Positions 25,800-33,929 of a DNA stretch of 34,156 nucleotides are shown here, piece after piece. A model generated the notes under the pieces. It searched no databases. It worked only from the letters and a program-made list of their open reading frames with translations, and was not told the DNA's origin. This DNA comes from Lachnospiraceae bacterium (GTDB taxonomy: Bacteria > Bacillota > Clostridia > Lachnospirales > Lachnospiraceae): contig JAEEKN010000164.1 in NCBI GenBank assembly GCA_016282435.1, positions 1-34,156 on the forward strand, in the 5' to 3' direction. The first letter of the stretch is position 1. The number at the start of each line of letters is the position of its first letter. The position numbers and the translations under genes are program-made.

Positions 25800-28283
25800 T
25801 CAACGGATATCGTAAACGCTTCTTACGGTTATTCCGTCTGCTTTGCCACTGATAATTTTCACTGTCTTTGAATCGGCGTTTAAGTCAAAGAAGTTGTCCG
25901 ACAGCACGAGGTCATCGTTTTCGTTTCTTATCTCGACGCTCTTCGCATAAGCCGATGCACTGACGGTTATCTCATCGCCGTTTACGCTTACTTTCAGTTC
26001 GGGATCCCTGAATCTGAAATGTTTCGGTGCACAGAAGAGAACAGTTCCGCATGATACGGTCTCTCCTTCTGAGGTGAATTTGAAACTTACATAATTTTCA
26101 TAAAGCTTTGCATCGGGCATATCTGTTTTTTCAAGCCATACTGCTGACAGAGGATCTACAGATATAGTTTCTTCTTTCTCTTTGAGAATATTACCGGATG
26201 CATCCCTGAGCTGCCATGAAACCACACCTGTCTTTTTCTCCATGGTTTCATTGGTGACGTTCAGCTTTATGGATTTCTTTACGTCAAAAGGTTCGGCGTT
26301 CACGTTCAGGCTCTGTGTTAAAAGACCTTCTTCTTCGCATGATACCATAACGGGTGCGAAGAATCTCTTTGCGAAATAGTGAAGTGCTTTCCAGCGTCCG
26401 TAATAATCTATGGACGCCCATGAAGCTACGGGCCAGCAGTCATTTAACTGCCAGTAAACGGTTCCCATGCATCTGCCACGGTTACGTCTGAAATGCTCAA
26501 CACCGTATCTTATAGCCTCAGCCTGAAGCAGTTGTGATGCATAGACCAGAGTATCGAGGCTGTTCGGATATAGGAAGGTCTGTTCCATATAGTTCATGAT
26601 CTTTCCGTTGGCTGCGGCATTCCTCTGATGTTTCTCCATGATATATGAGAATACATTCCTGTCCTCGGGCAGAGTAAACTTTTCTATGGTTTTCATAGAA
26701 GGGAAGGACTGGAATCCGAATTCTGAAAGATATCTGAAATAGAACTGCCTGTACTCCGTAAAAGGTTTATTTCCGTGCCATACTTCCCAGTAGTGTACAT
26801 CGCCGCGGTTCGGGTCGTTCGGATAGTCAAAACCGCCGCCTGTCGAAGGACTTGCGGGCCAGTAAAATCTGTCGGGATCTTCTTCCTCGAGAAGTCTCGG
26901 GAAGAGGTATTCGTACATTTTTACATAATCGCTCTTTATCTCAAACTTTGCGCCCCATGTTCCCTGATCCACAAACATTTCCATTTCGTTGTTACCGCAC
27001 CATAACCCTAAGGAAGCATGATGTGAGAGCCTTCGGATCTGTTCTTTTAGCTCAGTCAGTATATTTTCTTCAAAGTGTCGGGTAAGCCTGTAGTTCGCAC
27101 ATGCAAACATGAAATCCTGCCATACCACGAGGCCCAGTTCGTCACATATGTCAAAGAAATAATCATCGGGATAAAGGCCGCCGCCCCAGACTCTGATGGA
27201 GTTGAAGTTTGCAGCCACACAGTCTGATAAAAGCTTACGGGTCCTGTCTGCATCACACAGGGGAAGCATATTGTCTTCTGGAATATAATCTGCACCCATG
27301 GCGAAGAACTTCACTCCGTTTACTACCTGGGCAAACTCTGCTCCGTACTCGTCCTTGGCTGTACTGATCTCCAGTTTGCGAAGACCTATACGCTTGGTAG
27401 AACTGTCGAGAAGATTGCCTTCTTTATCAAACAGACCGATTTTCACGGTATAAAGCGGATGTTCGCCAAATCCGTTGGGCCACCAGAGTTCCGGATTATC
27501 TATAGTGAGGTCACTGTATCCGTCGGCGTTCTCGAAAATAACGGAGCCTTTAGGATCGGTTACGGATACTTTTATATCAAACCCGCTATCCTTATTAAGT
27601 ATGATTTCAGGTTTTTCGGTGATAAATTCTTCTATAAAAGCTTTGCATCTGACACGTATGGATACTCTGGACATATCCTTATTAAATTCCTGATGGATAT
27701 ATGTGGAGGTAAAACCGGCCTTTTTAACCTTTAATAATTCCACATTCTTCCAGATACCTGCATCGGGAAGCCTGGGACCCCAGTCCCAACCGAACATATA
27801 ATGTCCTTTACGGATTTTGGGGAATCCCCTCATGGCGTCTTCTGTACCGAGGATTGCGGGATCCTTTTCAAATTCTTCTGCTATATATTTAGTGGGAGAG
27901 TGGAATACTATTTTTATCTCATTTTCCCCGCCTGTGAGTATTTCTTTTATCCTGTATTCCCAGATACGGTGCATATTATCAGCAGATCCCAGCATCTGTC
28001 CGTTTAATGAGATATCAGCCAGAGTGTCGATTCCGTTGAACCGTAACAGCACCTCGTCCGCATCGGCGATATCCGTTTGGTTGAGATTAAAAGTACCCAC
28101 ATATTCAAATTCATTGTCCATCAGCTTTAGAGCTGCATCTTCGTTATCCCTATAGTAAGGGTCTTCTATTCTTCCGGATCGTAACAGATCGTTGTATACA
28201 CTTCCTGGCACTGTAGCGGGATATTCTTTTCCTTCACCCCGTATGCTCATTTTCCAGACAGGATTAAAATTTATCTTCTCCAT
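25800..28283 (-). CDS. GH2 beta-mannosidase
   Basis: ATG at 28283 after AAAGGAG on the minus strand; LGLWCGNNEMEMF acid/base, LSEFGFQSFPSMKTI nucleophile region, GHYMFGWDWGPRLPDAGIW. Confidence 0.85.
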   Translation of the reverse strand: MEKINFNPVWKMSIRGEGKEYPATVPGSVYNDLLRSGRIEDPYYRDNEDAALKLMDNEFEYVGTFNLNQTDIADADEVLLRFNGIDTLADISLNGQMLGSADNMHRIWEYRIKEILTGGENEIKIVFHSPTKYIAEEFEKDPAILGTEDAMRGFPKIRKGHYMFGWDWGPRLPDAGIWKNVELLKVKKAGFTSTYIHQEFNKDMSRVSIRVRCKAFIEEFITEKPEIILNKDSGFDIKVSVTDPKGSVIFENADGYSDLTIDNPELWWPNGFGEHPLYTVKIGLFDKEGNLLDSSTKRIGLRKLEISTAKDEYGAEFAQVVNGVKFFAMGADYIPEDNMLPLCDADRTRKLLSDCVAANFNSIRVWGGGLYPDDYFFDICDELGLVVWQDFMFACANYRLTRHFEENILTELKEQIRRLSHHASLGLWCGNNEMEMFVDQGTWGAKFEIKSDYVKMYEYLFPRLLEEEDPDRFYWPASPSTGGGFDYPNDPNRGDVHYWEVWHGNKPFTEYRQFYFRYLSEFGFQSFPSMKTIEKFTLPEDRNVFSYIMEKHQRNAAANGKIMNYMEQTFLYPNSLDTLVYASQLLQAEAIRYGVEHFRRNRGRCMGTVYWQLNDCWPVASWASIDYYGRWKALHYFAKRFFAPVMVSCEEEGLLTQSLNVNAEPFDVKKSIKLNVTNETMEKKTGVVSWQLRDASGNILKEKEETISVDPLSAVWLEKTDMPDAKLYENYVSFKFTSEGETVSCGTVLFCAPKHFRFRDPELKVSVNGDEITVSASAYAKSVEIRNENDDLVLSDNFFDLNADSKTVKIISGKADGITVRSVYDIR

Positions 28284-28294
28284 AGTCAGCTCCT

Positions 28295-29275
28295 TTAAAT
28301 TCTTTCTATACTGTTTATTTCTTTTAATGTAGGAATTGCCGGAATTCCGCCGGGTTTGGTGATGCACAGTCCACCGGAAATATTACCGCAGAGACCTGCT
28401 TCCTTTAATATTTCTTTGTCTATATCCTCCGGGCGTTTAACTCCCTGACGTACCAGGCTTGACAGGAATGCGCCCCAGAATGCATCGCCCGCACCGGTAG
28501 TGTCCTTTACTTCCGGTACATTCATGGCAGCCAGATGTATCTTGGTGCAGTCCACCATTTTGTTGTCTTTTTCATCCCTGATCTCAGGGTTATTGAACAG
28601 GTAGATGGTGATGCCTTCGCCGCCCATCGTGAGAACCACAACTTTTATACCGTATTTGTACATATATAAAGGAATGTTTTTTTCACCGTCTACAAAATCC
28701 AGTTCTTCATCCGAGATTTTTAAGAGATCCACATAGGGCATGATTTTTTCAACTTCACTTTTGCATTCTTCATATCCCCATATTTTATCTCGGAAGTTTA
28801 TATCGAAACTCACTGTTTTTCCACATGCTTTTGCTTTTTTTACGGCGAGAAGAACGGCATCCTTTTCGGGAGAACCCGACTGGCTCACAGATCCCGCATG
28901 TACTATATCCCATTGGTTAAAATCTATTTTCTCGACATCCGAAGTATCCAGTAACATATCGGCACCGGGTTTTCTGGCGAACGTAAAAGACCTGTCTCCG
29001 TGCTCATCGAGAGAAACAAAAGCAAGTGTGGTAGTAGCTTTATCGGTGAGTTCGGGACAGAGTATCTCCACTTTGTCATCCTCTAAAGTCTTTTTTAAGA
29101 GCCTGCCGAAATCATCGTTACCGAGTTTACCCAGAAATCCTGATTTTACTTCGTTCCGGGCTACACTTACCGCTACATTTGCGGGAGCTCCGCCAGGGTT
29201 AGCGGTATATGTGTTCTTCATGTCTTTTACCGGTGTAAAATCTATTAACATTTCTCCTATACATAATATGCTCAT
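28295..29275 (-). CDS. PfkB-family sugar kinase (fructokinase-like)
   Basis: GEMLIDFTP, NPGGAPANVAVSVARN, VKDTTGAGDAFWGAFLSSL. Confidence 0.85.
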   Translation of the reverse strand: MSILCIGEMLIDFTPVKDMKNTYTANPGGAPANVAVSVARNEVKSGFLGKLGNDDFGRLLKKTLEDDKVEILCPELTDKATTTLAFVSLDEHGDRSFTFARKPGADMLLDTSDVEKIDFNQWDIVHAGSVSQSGSPEKDAVLLAVKKAKACGKTVSFDINFRDKIWGYEECKSEVEKIMPYVDLLKISDEELDFVDGEKNIPLYMYKYGIKVVVLTMGGEGITIYLFNNPEIRDEKDNKMVDCTKIHLAAMNVPEVKDTTGAGDAFWGAFLSSLVRQGVKRPEDIDKEILKEAGLCGNISGGLCITKPGGIPAIPTLKEINSIERI

Positions 29276-29344
29276 ATCGTTTCCTCATTTCTTTTTTTCT
29301 TACTTAAAGGGGAAGCCGAGACCCACACAGGTATCGGCTTCGAA

Positions 29345-29728
29345 TCATTTTTTCTTCGCGGACAAATATTTTTTCATATGTTTCTTTATAGCTGCGAAAG
29401 TCTCAGGGCTTAAGTCATGCTCAATCTTGCAGGCATCTTTTGCGGCCAGGTTCTGAGGAACTCCCAGTGAGAGCAGGCACGAGGTGAGAACCTGATGTCT
29501 GTCATATATATCCTCGGCTATCGCCTTGCCTTTGTCAGTAAAAGTAATATAGCCATTCTCATCAACATTGATATAACCGTTGGTTTTCAGTGTTTTCACA
29601 GCGCGGCTTACACTTGGCTTTGAAAAGTGCATTTCATTGCTTATATCTATGGATCTGACATTTGCTTTCTCTTTTTGAAGAACGAGGATGGTTTCAAGAT
29701 ACATCTCGCCTGATTCCAGTAAAATCAT
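29345..29728 (-). CDS. DtxR/MntR-family metal-dependent transcriptional regulator
   Basis: SGEMYLETILVLQ...VRSIDISNEMHFSKPSVSRAVKTLKTNGYI...LTDKG-like, HQVLTSCLLSLGVPQNLAAKDACKIEHDLS; short two-domain form. Confidence 0.85.
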   Translation of the reverse strand: MILLESGEMYLETILVLQKEKANVRSIDISNEMHFSKPSVSRAVKTLKTNGYINVDENGYITFTDKGKAIAEDIYDRHQVLTSCLLSLGVPQNLAAKDACKIEHDLSPETFAAIKKHMKKYLSAKKK

Positions 29729-29863
29729 AAAGGCCTCCTGTATTATCTGATAAAATCATAATTATAACAGTTAACGTATTCTGTTTTGCCAACTATATTT
29801 AGTATAGTAGAAATGATATAAAAGGTCAAGAAATAAAAAATATTAAAAAAATATAAAAAATGC

Positions 29864-29892
29864 TTGACAAGTTACTTTTTGCTAACTATAAT
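29864..29892 (+). promoter_or_regulatory. feo operon promoter
   Basis: TTGACA (29864-29869), 17-nt spacer, TATAAT (29887-29892). Confidence 0.75.
29871..29886. promoter_or_regulatory. Candidate metalloregulator operator A (GTTACTTTTTGCTAAC)
   Basis: Occupies nearly all of the -35/-10 spacer; reverse complement GTTAGCAAAAAGTAAC matches sites at 30418 and 33888. Confidence 0.6.
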
Positions 29893-29902
29893 ACATAGCG
29901 AA

Positions 29903-29918
29903 GTTACCTAGGGGTACC
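29903..29918. promoter_or_regulatory. Candidate metalloregulator operator A2 (GTTACCTAGGGGTACC)
   Basis: 13/16 match to GTTACCTTGTGGTAAC at 30418; 32 bp downstream of operator A. Confidence 0.5.
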
Positions 29919-29945
29919 TCTTAGGTGATTAAGGAAGGAGATAAG

Positions 29946-30158
29946 ATGATGCCACTAAATTTAGCAGACCCGGGCAGGGAAGAGATTATCAAGCGTATCG
30001 GCGGAACACCCGAAGTAAAACAGCATTTGGAGAATCTGGGCTTCGTAGTAGGCGGAAGTGCTACGGTGGTTTCCTCGATAAACGGGAATATCATAGTGAA
30101 TGTTAAAGAATCAAGAGTAGCCATAAGTAAAGAGATGGCTGCCAAGATTATGGTATGA
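29946..30158 (+). CDS. feoA: FeoA family protein
   Basis: MMPLNLADPGREEIIKRIGGTPEVKQHLENLGFVVGGSATVVSSINGNIIVNVKESRVAISKEMAAKIMV; RBS AAGGAAGGAG. Confidence 0.8.
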   Translation: MMPLNLADPGREEIIKRIGGTPEVKQHLENLGFVVGGSATVVSSINGNIIVNVKESRVAISKEMAAKIMV

Positions 30159-30172
30159 TAGAGGAGGAATAC

Positions 30173-30394
30173 ATGAGAACATTACGAGATGTTGAAATCG
30201 GCAAAACAGCCAAAGTTGTTAAGCTTCACGGTGAAGGAGCCATCAAGAAGAGGATTATGGATATGGGCATAACCAAAGGAGTTGAGATATATGTCCGCAA
30301 GGTAGCACCCTTGGGAGATCCTATAGAGATTACAGTCAGAGGATATGAACTTTCATTAAGGAAGGCTGATGCAGAGCTTGTCGAGTGCGTATAA
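30173..30394 (+). CDS. feoA: FeoA family protein (second)
   Basis: MRTLRDVEIGKTAKVVKLHGEGAIKKRIMDMGITKGVEIYVRKVAPLGDPIEITVRGYELSLRKADAELVECV; RBS GAGGAGG. Confidence 0.85.
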   Translation: MRTLRDVEIGKTAKVVKLHGEGAIKKRIMDMGITKGVEIYVRKVAPLGDPIEITVRGYELSLRKADAELVECV

Positions 30395-30417
30395 CGCACT
30401 TTATATTTTGTAATACA

Positions 30418-30433
30418 GTTACCTTGTGGTAAC
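30418..30433. promoter_or_regulatory. Candidate metalloregulator operator B (GTTACCTTGTGGTAAC)
   Basis: Perfect 6-bp arms GTTACC/GGTAAC. Confidence 0.6.
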
Positions 30434-30450
30434 ATTTATTTTGAACCAAG

Positions 30451-30466
30451 GTTAGCACAAAACAAC
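30451..30466. promoter_or_regulatory. Candidate metalloregulator operator C (GTTAGCACAAAACAAC)
   Basis: Shares the GTTAGCnnAA...AAC pattern; 33 bp from operator B. Confidence 0.45.
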
Positions 30467-30526
30467 CTGCTGCGATGTATTGATAAATATGTATGCAAAA
30501 AAAAGAAATCATAAAAGGAGAACAAA

Positions 30527-33043
30527 ATGGATATCAGAATAGCCCTTGCGGGCAATCCGAACAGCGGTAAGACCACCCTGTTCAATGCACTGACCGGATC
30601 AAACCAGTTTGTAGGAAACTGGCCGGGAGTAACGGTGGAAAAAAAGGAAGGCAAGTTAAAAAAACATGACGGAATAACCATTACAGACCTTCCGGGTATA
30701 TATTCTCTGTCACCGTACACACTTGAAGAAGTGGTAGCCAGGAACTATCTCATAAACGAGAGACCTGACGCCATCCTTAATATCATAGACGGTACGAACC
30801 TGGAGCGTAACCTGTACCTTACCACACAGCTTGTTGAACTCGGCATCCCCGTAGTACTTGCCATAAATATGATGGATGTAGTAAAAAAGAACGGGGATAA
30901 GATAGATACAAAGCAGCTCTCTAAACAGCTGGGATGCAAGATAGTAGAGATATCAGCTCTTAAAGGTGAAGGAATCATGGAAGCGGCTGAGGAAGCTATA
31001 GACGCCGCTAAAAACGGAAAAACAATACCTCAGCATACATTCTCGGGTCCGGTAGAACATGCGATAGCCCATATTGAAGAAGCAGTTCTCCATTCCATGC
31101 CGGAAGAGCAGCAGAGATGGTACGCCATAAAGATTTTTGAACGTGATGAAAAGATACTGGAGCAGCTGAACATATCATCCGATAAAATGACTCATATCGA
31201 GGAGGATATCAGATCGGCAGAGAAAGAACTTGATGACGATGCCGAATCAATCATTACGAACGAAAGATATGTATATATCGGAGAAATATTAAAAGCTTCT
31301 TATAAGAAAAAGAATAAGGGAAAGCTGTCAGCTTCGGACAAGATAGATAAGATAGTCACAAACAGATGGCTCGGGCTTCCTATATTTGCGGCAGTCATGT
31401 TTGCTATATACTACCTGGCCATGGTTACTGTCGGAGCTAGTGCAACTGACTGGGCTAATGACGGATTGTTCGGTGACGGCTGGCATCTGTTCGGCATAGG
31501 CGGAGGTGCTACCGAAGAAGCTGAAGAAGAGTATGGGGATACAGATGCTATTCTTGCAGGATTCCTGGCAAAAGCGGATGAAGACGGTTACGATATAGCA
31601 CCGGCTGAAGAAGCTATGGATACCGAAGCAGAAGAATTTGATGCATCCGCAGCGGTAGAAGCGTTAAATGCATTAATGGCAAACTATTCCGACAAATCAA
31701 CGGAACTCACATATGAACTTGAAGATGAGGAAACACTGGAAGTAACGGAAGAAACGGCTACTCTCGAGGATGTGGACGGTGCCATAGAGATGTTTGGCAA
31801 GTATGAGGGCGGCGTAGACCCTGCAAATTATGGAGTATGGGTACCCGGTGTTCCTGTACTGGTTGAAGACCTTTTGGATAAGATAGGATGTGCCGACTGG
31901 CTGAAGAGCCTGATTCTTGACGGTATCATAGCCGGTGTGGGCGCTGTACTCGGATTCGTACCTCAGATGCTTGTGCTGTTCTTCTTACTTGCATTTGTTG
32001 AGGCATGCGGATATATGGCACGTATTGCATTCGTACTTGACAGGGTATTCAGGAAGTTTGGTTTATCAGGAAAATCATTTATCCCGATCCTTATCGGTAC
32101 AGGTTGTGGTATCCCCGGTATTATGGCATCCCGAACCATTGAGAATGAGCGAGACCGAAGGATGACCATCATAACCACTACGTTTATCCCTTGCGGAGCA
32201 AAATTACCTTTTATAGCCATGGTAGCAGGCGCTATATTCGGTGGTTCTGCATGGATATCAACAGGTGCATACTTTATCGGACTTGCGGCGATCATCATCT
32301 CCGGTATCATGTTAAAGAAGACAAAGATGTTCTCAGGCGAGCCTGCTCCTTTCGTTATGGAGCTTCCCGCATACCATATGCCTACTATCGGCAATGTACT
32401 TAGAAGTATGTGGGAGCGTGGATGGAGCTTTATCAAGAAGGCCGGTACAGTCATCCTTATTTCACAGATTGTTATATGGTTCCTCAGCGGATTCGGCTGG
32501 GCAGAGGATGGTTTCAGAATGCTGGCTGAGGATGAGATCGATGTCAGCATACTGGCTAAAATCGGTAATGCTATTGCTTGGATCTTCTCACCTCTCGGTT
32601 GGGGCAACTGGCAGGCGGTTGTTGCTTCTATCACGGGACTTATCGCAAAAGAAAACATTGTTGGTACCATGGGTGTACTGTATGGCGGCGCAGGCAATAC
32701 ATATGAAGCCATTGGTGCTGCATTTACCGGTATTGCAGGAATGTCATTCCTGGTATTCAACCTCCTGTGCGCTCCCTGCTTCGCAGCCATCGGTGCTATC
32801 AAGCGTGAGATGAACAGCCATAAGTGGACCTGGTTTGCTATAGGATATCAGTGCGGATTTGCATATCTCGTATCACTTTGCATCATGCATATTGGCGGAT
32901 TATTCACCGGCGAGGCAAATGTTGTGGGCGTGATAGTATCAGTCGCAGCCATAGGATTTATGTTCTACATGCTGTTTAGACCGTATAAAGAAGCAAATAT
33001 CAGAACCGCAAAATATAAGGGCGAAACCAAAAAAGCCGCATAA
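30527..33043 (+). CDS. feoB: FeoB ferrous iron transporter
   Basis: GNPNSGKTTLFNALTGSNQFVGNWPGVTVEKKEG G1 motif, DLPGIYSLSPYT, Gate motifs LIGTGCGIPGIMASRTIENERDRRMTIITTTFIPCGAKLP. Confidence 0.95.
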   Translation: MDIRIALAGNPNSGKTTLFNALTGSNQFVGNWPGVTVEKKEGKLKKHDGITITDLPGIYSLSPYTLEEVVARNYLINERPDAILNIIDGTNLERNLYLTTQLVELGIPVVLAINMMDVVKKNGDKIDTKQLSKQLGCKIVEISALKGEGIMEAAEEAIDAAKNGKTIPQHTFSGPVEHAIAHIEEAVLHSMPEEQQRWYAIKIFERDEKILEQLNISSDKMTHIEEDIRSAEKELDDDAESIITNERYVYIGEILKASYKKKNKGKLSASDKIDKIVTNRWLGLPIFAAVMFAIYYLAMVTVGASATDWANDGLFGDGWHLFGIGGGATEEAEEEYGDTDAILAGFLAKADEDGYDIAPAEEAMDTEAEEFDASAAVEALNALMANYSDKSTELTYELEDEETLEVTEETATLEDVDGAIEMFGKYEGGVDPANYGVWVPGVPVLVEDLLDKIGCADWLKSLILDGIIAGVGAVLGFVPQMLVLFFLLAFVEACGYMARIAFVLDRVFRKFGLSGKSFIPILIGTGCGIPGIMASRTIENERDRRMTIITTTFIPCGAKLPFIAMVAGAIFGGSAWISTGAYFIGLAAIIISGIMLKKTKMFSGEPAPFVMELPAYHMPTIGNVLRSMWERGWSFIKKAGTVILISQIVIWFLSGFGWAEDGFRMLAEDEIDVSILAKIGNAIAWIFSPLGWGNWQAVVASITGLIAKENIVGTMGVLYGGAGNTYEAIGAAFTGIAGMSFLVFNLLCAPCFAAIGAIKREMNSHKWTWFAIGYQCGFAYLVSLCIMHIGGLFTGEANVVGVIVSVAAIGFMFYMLFRPYKEANIRTAKYKGETKKAA

Positions 33044-33045
33044 AA

Positions 33046-33073
33046 TCAATCAGAGGGACGGTTCTCTGATTGA
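33046..33073 (+). repeat. 28-nt palindromic repeat (TCAATCAGAGGGACGGTTCTCTGATTGA), left copy
   Basis: 10-bp arms TCAATCAGAG/CTCTGATTGA; exact reverse complement at 33288-33315. Confidence 0.9.
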
Positions 33074-33083
33074 AAATTCAAAA

Positions 33084-33142
33084 TGTCATCCTGAGCGCAG
33101 TGAAGAGTCATTAAAAATTCTTCGCTAAAGTTCAGGATGACA
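33084..33142. repeat. REP/MITE-like inverted repeat (TGTCATCCTGAGC...TCAGGATGACA)
   Basis: Perfect 11-bp terminal arms TGTCATCCTGA/TCAGGATGACA. Confidence 0.8.
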
Positions 33143-33188
33143 TCAATTTATGTTGAAATATAAATTGACTAATGATAATATAACAAAA

Positions 33189-33250
33189 GAGATGTGGAGC
33201 ATCGTTTTGTTACCGAGGAAACGCTGAAAGCGTTTTCGAGGTGACTTTGA
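33189..33250 (+). repeat. 62-nt structured dispersed repeat, copy 2
   Basis: 59/62 identical to 5598-5659. Confidence 0.85.
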
Positions 33251-33287
33251 TGTGACGGATTATATTTTGAAACGTGTCAATCCGAAA

Positions 33288-33315
33288 TCAATCAGAGAAC
33301 CGTCCCTCTGATTGA
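33288..33315 (-). repeat. 28-nt palindromic repeat, right inverted copy
   Basis: TCAATCAGAGAACCGTCCCTCTGATTGA, exact reverse complement of 33046-33073. Confidence 0.9.
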
Positions 33316-33341
33316 AAAACAGGAGAGGAGGACAAATCAGT

Positions 33342-33830
33342 ATGAACCCCGGTACATTAGCGGTTTCGGCCGTTTTAGTCATAATAGTAGGCCTTATAAT
33401 CTACAAAATGATCAAAGATAAAAAATCAGGGAAATCCTCCTGCTCTTGTGGTGGCAGCTGCTCAGGCTGCGGGATGGCAGGAAGCTGCCATAAACCGTCA
33501 AAGCCGGAACTGTCTTCTGCAAAATCATCAGAAAATGTATCAAACAGTGATCTGTCAACACATGTTTCAGATACTGGAAGCTTACAGATAGAAGACCGGA
33601 ATGTCATAAAGAAGATAACCCTTCAGATTGACGGCATGATGTGCGGTATGTGCGAGAGCCATATAAATGATGCCATAAGATCAAAGCTGAATGTCAAAAA
33701 ATTAAAAACCTCACATGTAGCGGGAACGTCTGAATTCCTGACAAACGATGTGGTGTCGGATGATACTCTGCGTGATATTGTAGAAAAAACAGGATACAGG
33801 TTAACAGGCATAACTAGGAGTTTTCAATAA
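33342..33830 (+). CDS. FeoB-associated Cys-rich membrane protein fused to HMA (heavy-metal-associated) domain
   Basis: ATG at 33342 after AGGAGAGGAGG; single TM then CSCGGSCSGCGMAGSC; C-terminal ITLQIDGMMCGMCESHINDAIR HMA motif. Confidence 0.75.
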   Translation: MNPGTLAVSAVLVIIVGLIIYKMIKDKKSGKSSCSCGGSCSGCGMAGSCHKPSKPELSSAKSSENVSNSDLSTHVSDTGSLQIEDRNVIKKITLQIDGMMCGMCESHINDAIRSKLNVKKLKTSHVAGTSEFLTNDVVSDDTLRDIVEKTGYRLTGITRSFQ

Positions 33831-33856
33831 AATCCCAAAATAAATTAAAAAAGTGC

Positions 33857-33885
33857 TTGACAAGTAAAAAGAGATATGATATATT
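33857..33885 (+). promoter_or_regulatory. Strong sigma-70-type promoter at right edge
   Basis: TTGACA (33857-33862), 17-nt spacer, TATATT (33880-33885). Confidence 0.65.
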
Positions 33886-33887
33886 CA

Positions 33888-33903
33888 GTTAGCGTAAGGT
33901 AAC
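33888..33903. promoter_or_regulatory. Candidate metalloregulator operator D (GTTAGCGTAAGGTAAC)
   Basis: 13/16 identical to the reverse complement of operator A (GTTAGCAAAAAGTAAC); lies at the predicted transcription start. Confidence 0.6.
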
Positions 33904-33929
33904 TGATAAAAATATTTAGTATTTCGCAC

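Noticed and set aside
28284-28367. 28-residue N-terminal extension of the beta-mannosidase ORF (MHHQTRRNSGNSYIKRNKQ...)
   Set aside because: Overlaps the PfkB gene end; the ATG at 28283 has a good AAAGGAG site.
28740-29456. 238-aa plus-strand ORF
   Set aside because: Antisense to PfkB and the DtxR-like gene, both well supported.
31963-32802. 279-aa minus-strand ORF inside feoB
   Set aside because: Fully antisense to a clear FeoB coding region; low-complexity I/S/P-rich translation typical of a shadow ORF.
33312-33341. Upstream TTG start for the FeoB-associated protein
   Set aside because: Lies in the 28-nt repeat; ATG at 33342 has an AGGAGAGGAGG site at the right distance.
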